This document shows, piece by piece, positions 14,655 to 22,563 of a DNA stretch of 37,272 nucleotides. The notes below the pieces were generated by a model, which ran no database searches, was not told the DNA's origin, and was given only the letters and a program-made list of their open reading frames with translations. How positions within the stretch are numbered: the first letter of the stretch is position 1; every line of letters starts with the position of its first letter. The DNA is from a virus. Made by a program: the position numbers and the translations under genes. The stretch is taken from IMG/VR virus record IMGVR_UViG_3300005262_000090, positions 1 to 37,272 of that record; one strand, written 5' to 3'.

Positions 14655-15962
14655 CTATTGTCCATCCAACACTGCGATGCTGTTCTCGCTCACGCGGAGC
14701 CAACCAGTATTCTCCAGTACCAGCTGGCGTGCCCCTTCTTGCGAAAGCTCGCCACCAAGAACCAACCGGAGTAGGCCGAGCAAATCGATTGTTCGCATCA
14801 CTAGTATGCGCATCTTGACAGCATGCCGAATCTGTTGAGCATCAATCTGCTGCTCTTTGTCAGCGATTGACCTAGCACTCTTTATGTTTGTGTTTGCGAT
14901 CAGAACAGCTGGGAATGATTCATCATATCCAGAACGCTCGCGGTGCGAGTCCGTCTGATTTATGTTCTCTCTTCCAACTCCTCGATTAATTCCTTTTATT
15001 TCGCACAACGCGACGATTTTTCCGCTGTCGTCCAGTAGCTTGACGTCTTCTCGCAACTCATCGGTCGCATCGATCTTCAGACCGAGCGCGGCCTGTAGAA
15101 TCGCGCTTACGTCCGCGACTAGCTCTTCGCCAGAGTGAAAGAGCGCCGATTTGAACCGGTTCAATTCTTCGAAGCGTCGGTCGATCCCGTTCACGCGCTC
15201 CAAAAGTTCGGCCTTAGTGCTTGCCAGCGTGTCTTCCTCATCAAATTTGTATGAATCAACCCATTCCGGCAGGATTTGATGCAGCTTGTTATGTGCAGCT
15301 GTTACAGCGCCGAGAAGCAGCGTGAGATATTCAACAAGCGTTCGACTTTCAGGTAAAAGCGAAGGGACAAAGTACTCGGAGCGATTAATGAGCAGGCCAA
15401 CCGTTCTTTCCCCGAAAGTCGCCAACGGGCGGCAGTCAAGCTCGTCGTTGAAGTTTTCGAAATAACTGAATGCAGCCCCAAATACGTCGAAGAAATTTTT
15501 GAACTCGTTGTATGTATGCGCGAATGTTATATGAGCGACGCGAGCGTTAAAGTTGCGTCTGTGGAAGTAACCATAAGAAAGATGGAACTTGGTCAGATCA
15601 GTGCGGCTGAAATCGCGCCCATCGTCATTGTCGAGGAAAGGATCGGTCAGCAGGTGACAAATAAATCCTCCGCTATCTAACAGCAGCTTCGATTCTTTCT
15701 TCCGTTTGTCTAGCTCATCGACATCGTAGGAGTGGCGCAGATAAGCGCTCATCGCCCCATTCTTTCGCTCAAACCGTTCGAAGATACCTTGGAACAAGAC
15801 AACGCCGTCATATTCTTGAAAGCGTCTGGCAGTGTGAAATTCTTCAAAAAAAACATCGAAGTACTTGGTCCGCAAAGGCTCGGATGGTGTCTGAAGACCT
15901 CTGCGCTCAAAGCCGTACGCTAGGATTTTGTAAGTGCGCTCGGGATTTTCAGTCGATGCCAT
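14655..15962 (-). CDS. Cargo protein with PD-(D/E)XK-like nuclease motif, candidate anti-phage defence
   Basis: A 435-aa cytoplasmic protein of lower GC than the flanking genes. The C-terminal part shows a restriction-endonuclease-like core: DELREDVKLLDDSGKIVALCEIKG in two stretches, with Asp306 and the E-x-K of EIKG (321-323), then GYDESFPAVLIANTNI and RILVMRTIDLLGLLRL, as in PD-(D/E)XK nucleases. The N-terminal 300 residues (YDGVVLFQGIFERFERKNG; LLLDSGGFICHLLTDPF) I do not recognise. It lies opposite to the head genes, ending 65 bases from the portal stop and starting 74 bases before the protease start. The location, orientation and nuclease motif resemble phage-borne defence genes. No membrane segment or signal peptide is seen. 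Confidence 0.65.
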   Translation of the reverse strand: MASTENPERTYKILAYGFERRGLQTPSEPLRTKYFDVFFEEFHTARRFQEYDGVVLFQGIFERFERKNGAMSAYLRHSYDVDELDKRKKESKLLLDSGGFICHLLTDPFLDNDDGRDFSRTDLTKFHLSYGYFHRRNFNARVAHITFAHTYNEFKNFFDVFGAAFSYFENFNDELDCRPLATFGERTVGLLINRSEYFVPSLLPESRTLVEYLTLLLGAVTAAHNKLHQILPEWVDSYKFDEEDTLASTKAELLERVNGIDRRFEELNRFKSALFHSGEELVADVSAILQAALGLKIDATDELREDVKLLDDSGKIVALCEIKGINRGVGRENINQTDSHRERSGYDESFPAVLIANTNIKSARSIADKEQQIDAQQIRHAVKMRILVMRTIDLLGLLRLVLGGELSQEGARQLVLENTGWLRVSENSIAVLDGQ

Positions 15963-16002
15963 AAGAATCGGTATTTGCGTGCCACATCACGGAAATTCGA
16001 AG

Positions 16003-16029
16003 TCTACCACCTTGTAGATGCGAATCTAC
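16003..16029. promoter_or_regulatory. TCTAC/GTAGA palindrome cluster between nuclease gene and protease gene
   Basis: A perfect hairpin GTAGAT-GCGA-ATCTAC (16014-16029) shares its left arm with a second inverted pair, TCTAC at 16003-16007 and GTAGA at 16014-16018. The three half-sites lie 41-67 bases upstream of the nuclease gene start (15962) and just before the protease ATG (16037). It may be an operator keeping the cargo gene under its own regulator; no matching regulator is identified. Confidence 0.4.
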
Positions 16030-16036
16030 GCCCACC

Positions 16037-16903
16037 ATGAGCAACGATTATCCGCATCTCGCGCAGCGTCTGTTTAACGTGCCGCTTGCGATCACACCCG
16101 CCAAGCTCGAAATCGTCATGGCTGCGCTTGCGGATCGCTTCGGCCTTGCGCGCCTGATGCGTGCGAACGGTGAAATCGTCCTGTTCGATGGTGACTACGA
16201 CGCGGGCGAACCGGCGCACGAGCGGCCTTACGAAGTGATCGAAAGCGTTGCTGTGATTCCCGTACAGGGGACGCTCGTCGCGAAGCTCGGCACATTGCAC
16301 CCGTATTCAGGCATGACCGGCTATGACGGTATCCGCGCGAATCTCGCGCTCGCACTGGCCGATGACAGCGTGCGGGCTATTGCGCTCGATATCGACTCGC
16401 CGGGCGGCGAAGTATCGGGCTGCTTCGACCTGGTAGACGCAATTCATGCGGCGCGAGGGATCAAGCCCATGCGCGCGATTCTCACGGAGAACGCGTACAG
16501 CGCGGCCTATGCGCTCGCGTCGGCGTGTGACTCAATCACCGTACCGCGCACAGGCGGTACGGGCTCAATTGGCGTGATCGTTGCGCATGTCGACTTTTCC
16601 AAAGCGCTGACGAGCGCGGGCATTACGGTCACGCTCATTACCTACGGCGAACACAAGGCCGACGCCAACGATGTGCAGGCTCTTGCCGACAGCGCGCGCG
16701 AGCATATCCAGACCGATGTCGATGCGGTGGGCGAACTGTTCGTCGCGACGGTCGCACGCAATCGCGGGCTCTCGCCCGCGAAGGTCCGCGCCACGCAGGG
16801 GCTGACTTATCTCGGCGCGGCGGGTGTCGAGGCGGGACTGGCTGACGCCGTGATGGCACCCGATGAAGCGCTGGTCGACCTCTTGGCCGCACTGCAATCC
16901 TGA
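16037..16903 (+). CDS. S49-family head maturation protease (lambda gpC-like)
   Basis: A 288-aa SppA/S49 serine peptidase of the phage type. Visible elements: VAVIPVQGTLVAKLG (71-85), LDIDSPGGEVSG (117-128), nucleophile Ser155 in ENAYSAAYALAS, GTGSIGVIVAH (175-184), and the general-base Lys207 in YGEHKADAN. It cleaves scaffold and portal/capsid precursors during head maturation. In lambda the protease C also contains the scaffold Nu3 in its C-terminus; here the scaffold-like part is a separate downstream gene. It ends with MAPDEALVDLLAAL, and the next gene follows after 15 bases. Confidence 0.9.
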   Translation: MSNDYPHLAQRLFNVPLAITPAKLEIVMAALADRFGLARLMRANGEIVLFDGDYDAGEPAHERPYEVIESVAVIPVQGTLVAKLGTLHPYSGMTGYDGIRANLALALADDSVRAIALDIDSPGGEVSGCFDLVDAIHAARGIKPMRAILTENAYSAAYALASACDSITVPRTGGTGSIGVIVAHVDFSKALTSAGITVTLITYGEHKADANDVQALADSAREHIQTDVDAVGELFVATVARNRGLSPAKVRATQGLTYLGAAGVEAGLADAVMAPDEALVDLLAALQS

Positions 16904-16918
16904 AAGGGAGATTCAATC

Positions 16919-17563
16919 ATGGGACTCAAAACGGGTATGTCTGCGGGCGTGTCGCGCGCGCTGTCGTTTGCACATCTGGGCGCGCGTGCGCGTGCATCGG
17001 ATGACAACGACAAGCCGGATGACGATGCACGTCGCGCACAGGATGATGACGGCGACAACGACAAGCCGGACGACGAGCGCGAAAGCCGTCAGGCGCAGCG
17101 CGCACAGGACGACGACAAGGACACGGAGAACGACGCGCGCGCGCAGGATGACGATGGCGACGACAAACCCGACGACGACAGAGGCAAGCGCGGACGCAAG
17201 GCGCGCGCTCAGGACGATGACGGCGACGCCGAAGACGATGACGACGAATCGGAGATGCGCGGCGCGTCTGCCGCTGCCTCAGCGCGCCGCCGCGAACAGG
17301 CACGCTGCGCGGCCATCTTCGCGACGCGTGCGGCGGGACGCAATCCCGTCCTCGCCGCGCAGTTCGCGTTCCGTACGCGCCTGCCTCGCGGCGAAGCGAT
17401 TGCGATGCTGGAAGCCGCACCTGCGCCCGCCAGCACATCGACGGACCGTGCCGCGCGCAATCCACAGGTGGGTCCGGGCGGCAGTCCCGAAACGCACTCG
17501 CGGCAGGCCATCGCCTCAGGCTGGGACCACGCCTTCGCGAAGGTCAGCTCGCGCGCGCGTTGA
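16919..17563 (+). CDS. Acidic repeat protein, probable scaffold/assembly protein
   Basis: A 214-aa protein of low complexity. After a 25-residue start it has about 90 residues made of repeats of the type AQDDDGD.DKPDD(E/D) rich in Asp, Lys, Arg and Gln, then a basic Ala/Arg region (AAASARRREQARCAAIFATRA) and a C-terminus AIASGWDHAFAKV. Position after the S49 protease and before the decoration gene is where scaffold proteins occur in lambda-like heads, and acidic helical character fits. There is no proven family. The ribosome site AAGGGAG precedes the ATG; the same leader pattern is used by the next gene. Confidence 0.65.
   Translation: MGLKTGMSAGVSRALSFAHLGARARASDDNDKPDDDARRAQDDDGDNDKPDDERESRQAQRAQDDDKDTENDARAQDDDGDDKPDDDRGKRGRKARAQDDDGDAEDDDDESEMRGASAAASARRREQARCAAIFATRAAGRNPVLAAQFAFRTRLPRGEAIAMLEAAPAPASTSTDRAARNPQVGPGGSPETHSRQAIASGWDHAFAKVSSRAR
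16999..17255 (+). repeat. Degenerate acidic coding repeats
   Basis: Within the scaffold-like gene, units around CAGGATGACGATGGCGACGA recur imperfectly about every 40-60 bases, giving DDD and DKPDD peptide repeats. They are in frame and coding, have no fixed spacer, and probably expand or contract by slippage. Confidence 0.6.
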
Positions 17564-17592
17564 GCACATCCGATATCGAGGGAGATTCCATC

Positions 17593-17973
17593 ATGGGCAA
17601 TCCAACTGTCCCGCCGCTTGTCGAAATCTGGCACGACGGCGGCTTCCTGGTTTCCGAAGCGAACGGCCACCAGTCGCGCGACACGATCACGCTGACGGGC
17701 GGCGCAGTGGTACTGGCGGGCACTGTGCTTGGCCAGCTCAGTACGGGCGATAAATGGGCACCGTGGAAGCCTGCCGGCTCGGACGGTTCGCAAAGCCCCG
17801 CTGGCATCCTGTTCGGCACGCGCGACGCGACGATCGGTGACAAGGCCGCCGTGGCGATCACGCGCAACGCCGAAGTCAACACCGCGGAACTGGTGTGGCC
17901 GGATGGTGTGACGCCCGAACAGATCGCGACCGCAACCGAGCAGCTCCAGGCGTTCGGCATTCTGCTGCGCTGA
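17593..17973 (+). CDS. Head decoration protein (lambda gpD-like)
   Basis: A 126-aa protein with the decoration-protein pattern: HDGGFLVSEANGHQSRDTI, then VVLAGTVLGQLSTGDKW, AGILFGTRDATIGDKAAV, and a C-terminal NTAELVWPDG with EQLQAFGILLR. gpD trimers cap and stabilise the expanded capsid. I start it at the ATG at 17593, with GAGGGAGA upstream, instead of the in-frame ATG at 17560, which would add 11 residues. The leader GGGAGATTCxATCATGGG is nearly the same as that of the scaffold-like gene. Confidence 0.88.
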   Translation: MGNPTVPPLVEIWHDGGFLVSEANGHQSRDTITLTGGAVVLAGTVLGQLSTGDKWAPWKPAGSDGSQSPAGILFGTRDATIGDKAAVAITRNAEVNTAELVWPDGVTPEQIATATEQLQAFGILLR

Positions 17974-18005
17974 CCTTCCGATAATCACACGGTTTTTCAC
18001 TCCAT

Positions 18006-18041
18006 GAAGGCCGCTCACGGTTCACGCCGTGCGCGGCCTTC
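18006..18041 (+). terminator. Strong hairpin before the major capsid gene
   Basis: GAAGGCCGC (18006-18014) pairs with GCGGCCTTC (18033-18041), with an inner CACGG/CCGTG stem, and is followed by a T-rich tail (TCCTTTTC). It lies 20 bases before the capsid start. It may be an attenuating terminator or an RNA-stabilising element that sets the decoration/capsid ratio. Confidence 0.6.
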
Positions 18042-18061
18042 TCCTTTTCGGGGGCGCTGCC

Positions 18062-19291
18062 ATGTCAGGCGAAATTCTCGATATCTTCAATCGTGACCCG
18101 TTCACCGCGATTGCGCTGACTGATGCCGTCCAGCGCAACCCGTTCCAGCCGGTCGGCCTCGGCGCGCTCGGCGTCTTCGAGCCGAATCCCATCCGCACCA
18201 AGGCGCTCGCGGTCGAGGAACGCACCGGCAAACTGGTGCTCATTCCGTTCTCGGAGCGCGGCGCGGAAGGCACCCAGCGCACGACCGAAAAGCGCAAGAT
18301 GCGCTACTTCGACGTGCCGCGCCTGATGCACGACGACACGGTCTACGCCGAGGAAGTCCAGGGCATCCGCGAGTTCGGCACGGAAAGCGTGCTGATGCAG
18401 GTCGAAACGGAGGTCGCCCGGCGGCTCGCGGGACCGACGGGGCTGCTTGCGTCGGTCGAGTACACGAAGGAATATCTGCGCCTCGCTGCACTACAGGGCC
18501 TCGTGCTCGATCCGAAAGACGGCTCGGTCCGTTACAACTGGTTCGATGAGTTCCAGATTCCGCAGCCGCCCGAAGTGGATTTCGATTTCAGTATCAACAG
18601 CAAGGGCACGCCGGCCATGTCCCTGCGGCCCGTGTGCAATGCGATCACGCGTGCAATGGCGCGCAAGGCACAGGGTGCGTTCACACCATCCACGCGCGTC
18701 TACGGGCTGTGCGGTGACGCGTTCTACGACTCGTTCTGCAATCACCCGGACGTCATCCGCACGTTTGTGAACTGGTCGGATGCCCGTGCGCTGCGTGATA
18801 ACTCGCAGGGCGCGGCATTCGAAGCGTTTAATTTCTCGGGGATTACATGGTGGAACTATCGCGGCAGCGACGACAACGCGACGATCAAGATTCCCGATGA
18901 CGCGGTGAAGTTCTTCCCGGTCGGCGCGCCTGGCATCTTCCGCGAAGCGATGGCACCGGGCGAGACGGTTGATTGGGTCAACACGCCGGGACGGCCCGTC
19001 TACGTGCTGCCGATCTTCGACCTGCTGCGCCGCATGTTCTGGAAGATGGAAGTCTATGCGTATCCGCTCTATGTCTGCACGCGGCCGGAAGTGCTGTTCT
19101 CGGGGCGCATGACGGCAGACGCCAATACGGTGACGTCCGGACCGCCTGACGGCGACACACCAGCCGATAGCGCGCAACTGCCCGCACCCGACAGCCCGAC
19201 TGCGACCGACAGCGGCACCGCCACGGGTAGCACGGGCCCGTCGTCCATGTCGAAGTCGAAGACCCCAGCGAAAACGACTACCACGCAGTGA
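18062..19291 (+). CDS. Major capsid protein (lambda gpE-like)
   Basis: A 409-aa protein of the lambda E capsid family: MSGEILDIFNRDPFTAIALT at the start, VEERTGKLVLIPFSERG, RKMRYFDVPRLMHDDTVYAEE in part, YNWFDEFQIPQPPEVDF, GLCGDAFYDSFCNHPDV and WWNYRGSDDNATIKIPDD. The family region ends near residue 360. The last 50 residues are a Ser/Thr/Pro/Asp-rich tail not found in lambda E. It forms the T=7-type shell. The start at 18062 is preferred over the in-frame ATG at 18029 inside the preceding hairpin. The stop overlaps the next GTG start. Confidence 0.93.
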   Translation: MSGEILDIFNRDPFTAIALTDAVQRNPFQPVGLGALGVFEPNPIRTKALAVEERTGKLVLIPFSERGAEGTQRTTEKRKMRYFDVPRLMHDDTVYAEEVQGIREFGTESVLMQVETEVARRLAGPTGLLASVEYTKEYLRLAALQGLVLDPKDGSVRYNWFDEFQIPQPPEVDFDFSINSKGTPAMSLRPVCNAITRAMARKAQGAFTPSTRVYGLCGDAFYDSFCNHPDVIRTFVNWSDARALRDNSQGAAFEAFNFSGITWWNYRGSDDNATIKIPDDAVKFFPVGAPGIFREAMAPGETVDWVNTPGRPVYVLPIFDLLRRMFWKMEVYAYPLYVCTRPEVLFSGRMTADANTVTSGPPDGDTPADSAQLPAPDSPTATDSGTATGSTGPSSMSKSKTPAKTTTTQ

Positions 19292-19623
19292 TTGACTGGG
19301 ACAGCGTTGTGCTCGCGACAGTCGGGCGCGTATTCGGCCAGAGCGCGAGCTATCGCACGCGCGATGGCGCAGCGTATCCACTCGACGGTGTGTTCGATGA
19401 AGCCGTGACGGACGTGGACGTAATCGACGGCGTGCCCGTCACGACCGTGCGCCCATGCTTCGGCTACCGCGTGCGCATGCTGCCCGTTTCCGCGCATCAG
19501 GGCGACACGCTGTTCATTCCCGCTGCGCCGGGTGCGCCGCTCGCAGACACCGCCTATGTGGTGCGTGAAGTGCGTATCGATGGTCACGGCTGGGCGCTGC
19601 TGCTGCTCAATGACGCGCCGTAA
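19288..19623 (+). CDS. Head-tail joining protein (lambda FII/Phage_attach-like)
   Basis: A 111-aa protein, GTG start overlapping the capsid stop (GTGA). The pattern YRTRDGAAYPLDGVFDEAV, then HQGDTLFIPA and YVVREVRIDGHGWALLLL matches the gpFII/Phage_attach family, which completes the head neck and receives the tail tube. Position right after the capsid gene is as expected. Confidence 0.75.
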   Translation: MIDWDSVVLATVGRVFGQSASYRTRDGAAYPLDGVFDEAVTDVDVIDGVPVTTVRPCFGYRVRMLPVSAHQGDTLFIPAAPGAPLADTAYVVREVRIDGHGWALLLLNDAP

Positions 19624-19637
19624 ATCTCCGGGTTGCC

Positions 19638-20339
19638 ATGCCACGCGCGAAGCCAGTCCGCCCGCTGATGACGGGGCGGCGACAGCTACGTCTCGCCGCG
19701 TTGGCCGCGCTCAGACGCGCAGCGCTGACGGTGCGCGGCGTGCCGGTGGCGATCGATTCGCCCGGCGACTGGAGCATCCCCGCTGACCGGTTGCCCGCGT
19801 TGATCGTACGCACCGCGCACGAAACCAAGACTTCGTTCAATCGCGGCATGCCCGAGTTCACGACGACATGCGCGCTCGAAGTAAAAGCCGTTGTCGAAGC
19901 GCCGACCGCCGCGCAGGCACAGGACGATATCGAGGCGCTGTGGTACGGCATCGAAAACACGCTGCTGACGGACTGGTCACTGGTGCGCATGCTCCAGCAG
20001 GTTGCGAGCGTCGAGATTTCGCTCGATATCCGCGCCGAGGGCGCGCGGCATCTCGCAGGCATTGCGGGTTCGCTGTCGTGCGAGTTCGCCGAGATATTCG
20101 ACCCGACCGCATTGCCGCCCGGCGACGCGACCTGGCCGCTCGACCCACCCGCGCCCGCACCGCTTGAGCGCGTCGGCATTCACGCCGACCTGATCGCGCC
20201 CGCCGATCCATCCGGCACTTACCCGAATCCGCCATTTCCCGAATCCGTCACGCCCGCGCCGCGCACCCATGGCCCGGATGGGCGCGACGAGGGAACGCTC
20301 GCTATCGACCCGCAAGACCTGCACGGCGACCAGCTGTAA
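19638..20339 (+). CDS. Tail terminator-like protein (Mu gp37/lambda gpU position)
   Basis: A 233-aa protein. The first 160 residues have the small-terminator look (RAALTVRGVPVAIDSPGDW, then IENTLLTDWSLVRMLQQVAS and RHLAGIAGSLSCEFAEIF), while the last 70 are Pro-rich and acidic (DPPAPAPLERVGIH). It lies directly before the DUF2635 and sheath genes, where Mu has gp37, the tail terminator that stops tube growth. Assigned by position and general pattern; the Pro-rich tail is unusual. Confidence 0.65.
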   Translation: MPRAKPVRPLMTGRRQLRLAALAALRRAALTVRGVPVAIDSPGDWSIPADRLPALIVRTAHETKTSFNRGMPEFTTTCALEVKAVVEAPTAAQAQDDIEALWYGIENTLLTDWSLVRMLQQVASVEISLDIRAEGARHLAGIAGSLSCEFAEIFDPTALPPGDATWPLDPPAPAPLERVGIHADLIAPADPSGTYPNPPFPESVTPAPRTHGPDGRDEGTLAIDPQDLHGDQL

Positions 20340-20351
20340 AGGACTCCCGCC

Positions 20352-20606
20352 ATGAACACGCTACGCATCCGCCCGGTGGCGGGCCGCGTCGTGCGCGATC
20401 CCGACCTGCACGACCTCATCACCGAAACCCGCACCGTGCCCGACACGCCGTTCTGGCGCCGCCGCGTGCGCGACGGCGATGTGGCGCCCGATCCGTCGCC
20501 GCCAGCCGCGGCTGTGCCCGCCTCGCAGGCGGCAGACGCATCCGCGAGCGCTACGACAAAGGGCAGCGCGAGTGCGAAACGTTCGACTGATGGGAGCGCG
20601 TCATGA
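20352..20606 (+). CDS. DUF2635 protein (Mu gp38-like)
   Basis: An 84-aa protein with the DUF2635 signature RPVAGRVVRDPDLHDLI followed by VPDTPFWRRRVRDGDV. It is found next to the sheath gene in Mu-like tails; its role is unknown. After residue 45 there is an Ala/Ser/Pro-rich tail that is longer than in Mu. The stop overlaps the sheath ATG (ATGA), so the two are coupled. Confidence 0.85.
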   Translation: MNTLRIRPVAGRVVRDPDLHDLITETRTVPDTPFWRRRVRDGDVAPDPSPPAAAVPASQAADASASATTKGSASAKRSTDGSAS

Positions 20607-22081
20607 TCCCGTTCCACCAGATTCCGCAGAACATCCGCGTGCCGCTCTTTTACGCGGAGGTCGATAACAGCCAGGCGAACACGGCGAGCACGACTCAGCG
20701 CGCACTGGTTCTCGCGCAAATCACGGCGGACGGCACGGCAACACCCAATGTCCCGGCAATCAGCCAGGGCAGCGACGATGCAATCCGCGCGGGCGGTGTC
20801 GGTTCGATGCTCGCGCTCATGCTTGCCGCGTACCGCACAAACGATGCGTTTGGCGAGGTCTGGTATCTGCCGCTTGCGGACGCGGACGGCGCGACGCCTG
20901 CAAAGGGGCGACTCACGATCGATTCCGCGCCCACCGCTGCCGGGACATTCAATCTCTACATCGCCGGGCGACGCATCGCACAGCCCGTGCAACCTACGCA
21001 GGGCATCAACGACATTGCGTCGGCGCTGGTCGCGACGATCCAGCAGACGCAGGGCATTCCCGTTACCGTCAGCGCGAGCAGCGGCACGGTGGATTTCACC
21101 TCGCTCAACGCGGGACCGTGCGGCAACGATATCGACCTGCGGGTGAATTACCTGGGCACGCCGGGCGGCGAAGCCGTACCGCAAGGCATGACGTACACGC
21201 TTTCACCCATGGCAGGCGGCGCAACGGCACCGGATCTTGCCGCCGCGCTCGATGCGCTTGGCGACATGCCATTCGATTTCGTCGTGTGCCCGTACACGGA
21301 CCCGGCCTCGCTCGATGCGCTCAAGACCTTCCTCGACGACATTAACGGGCGCTGGAGCTGGCAACAGATGCTGTACGGGCACGCATTCACGGCGGCGCGC
21401 GGCACGCTCGGCCAACTCGTCAGCGTGGGCACTGCGCGCAACGACCAGCACGGTTCCATCATGGGCTTCAATGATTCACCCACGCCCGCGTGGTTGTGGG
21501 CCGCATCGCTCGCGGGCGCGTCAGCGGTCAGTCTGCGCGCCGATCCGGCGACGCCATTGCAGACCGTGCCGCTGCTCGGCGTGCTCGCGCCGCCTGTGCA
21601 AAGCCGCTTTCCGCTATCCGACCGTAACGCGCTGCTCTATGACGGAATCAGCACGTTCACGGTTGCGGATGACGGCACGGTGGCCATCGAGAACTGCATT
21701 TCGAATTATCAGAAAAACGCATTTGGCCAGCCGGACGACAGTTACCTCGAAGTCGAAACGCTCTTTACGCTCTCGACTGTCCTGCGGCATCTGCGCGCCG
21801 TGGTCACCAGCAAATACGCGCGCGTGAAGCTCGCGGACGACGGCACGCGCTTCGCGTCCGGCTCGAATGTGGTGACACCGAACATCATCCGCGGCGACCT
21901 GATCGCGACCTACCAGCAGGACGAAGAGGACGGACTCGTGCAGCACAGCGACGTGTTCGCCAAAGGCCTGATTGTCGAGCGCAACCGGAGCAACCGGAAC
22001 CGCGTCGATGCGCTGTGGCCCGGCGTCCTGATTAACCAGCTTCGTATCTTCGCGCTGCTCGCGCAATTCCGGCTCGGCTAG
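20603..22081 (+). CDS. Tail sheath protein (Mu gpL-like)
   Basis: A 492-aa sheath subunit. Features: IPFHQIPQNIRVPLFYAEVD at the start, RALVLAQITADGTA, a central beta-rich region, PFDFVVCPYTDPASLDALK, LLGVLAPPVQSRFPLSDRN in part, LYDGISTFTVADDGTV, and a C-terminus FAKGLIVERNRSNRNRVDAL. Contractile sheaths of this type (Mu/P2) mark the phage as a myovirus. It lies between DUF2635 and tube genes, as in Mu. Confidence 0.93.
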   Translation: MIPFHQIPQNIRVPLFYAEVDNSQANTASTTQRALVLAQITADGTATPNVPAISQGSDDAIRAGGVGSMLALMLAAYRTNDAFGEVWYLPLADADGATPAKGRLTIDSAPTAAGTFNLYIAGRRIAQPVQPTQGINDIASALVATIQQTQGIPVTVSASSGTVDFTSLNAGPCGNDIDLRVNYLGTPGGEAVPQGMTYTLSPMAGGATAPDLAAALDALGDMPFDFVVCPYTDPASLDALKTFLDDINGRWSWQQMLYGHAFTAARGTLGQLVSVGTARNDQHGSIMGFNDSPTPAWLWAASLAGASAVSLRADPATPLQTVPLLGVLAPPVQSRFPLSDRNALLYDGISTFTVADDGTVAIENCISNYQKNAFGQPDDSYLEVETLFTLSTVLRHLRAVVTSKYARVKLADDGTRFASGSNVVTPNIIRGDLIATYQQDEEDGLVQHSDVFAKGLIVERNRSNRNRVDALWPGVLINQLRIFALLAQFRLG

Positions 22082-22127
22082 CCGCGCGCGCAACCTCATT
22101 GCTTTCTCCTTCGCTGTCCCTTCGTCG

Positions 22128-22164
22128 GGCCGCTTCCGTTCATCGGGGGCGGCCTCTTTTTTTT
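22128..22164 (+). terminator. Intrinsic terminator between sheath and tube genes
   Basis: GGCCGC (22128-22133) pairs with GCGGCC (22149-22154), followed by TC and eight T (22157-22164). It lies 14 bases before the tail tube ATG. Together with the hairpin before the capsid gene it places a terminator directly ahead of two highly needed structural genes, probably for graded expression. Confidence 0.8.
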
Positions 22165-22178
22165 CGTGGGGTGCGGTT

Positions 22179-22553
22179 ATGAGTGACGACACCAACCGTC
22201 TCGCCGGTATCGCGTACATCGCGCTCGATGGACAGAACTACATGCTCGCGGGCGAACTGAGCTATTCGCCCGGCGACGTGCAGCGCGAATCACTGATCGG
22301 CCAGGACCGGGTGCATGGCTATGGTGAAAAGCCCCGTGCGCCGTTCATTTCGGGCAGCTTCCGCGATGCCGGGACGCTCACCGTTGCCGACTTTAACGCG
22401 ATGACCAACGTCACCGTCACATGCGAACTCGCTAACGGCAAGACCGTCATAGGCCGCTCGATGTGGACCGTCGAGGCGCAGGAAGTCAAGACGCCAGAAG
22501 CCACCTTCGAAGTGAAATTCGAGGGTTTTAGCGGCTCGGTCACGGAGCAGTAA
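22179..22553 (+). CDS. Tail tube protein (Mu gpM-like)
   Basis: A 124-aa tube subunit: LAGIAYIALDGQNYMLAGEL, SPGDVQRESLIGQDRVHGY, PFISGSFRDAGTL and EVKTPEATFEVKFEGFSG. This is the Mu-type tube family. The ATG lies 14 bases after the U-tract of the terminator. The tube polymerises inside the sheath and carries DNA on infection. Confidence 0.92.
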   Translation: MSDDTNRLAGIAYIALDGQNYMLAGELSYSPGDVQRESLIGQDRVHGYGEKPRAPFISGSFRDAGTLTVADFNAMTNVTVTCELANGKTVIGRSMWTVEAQEVKTPEATFEVKFEGFSGSVTEQ

Positions 22554-22563
22554 GGGGCACGAC

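Noticed and set aside
16999-17255. CRISPR-like repeats
   Set aside because: The repeats are degenerate, in frame and without unique spacers; they encode Asp/Lys repeats of the scaffold-like protein.
16926-17465. Long open frames opposite the scaffold-like and other GC-rich genes
   Set aside because: Antisense shadows with Arg-rich translations, typical of high-GC coding DNA; no ribosome sites or family motifs.
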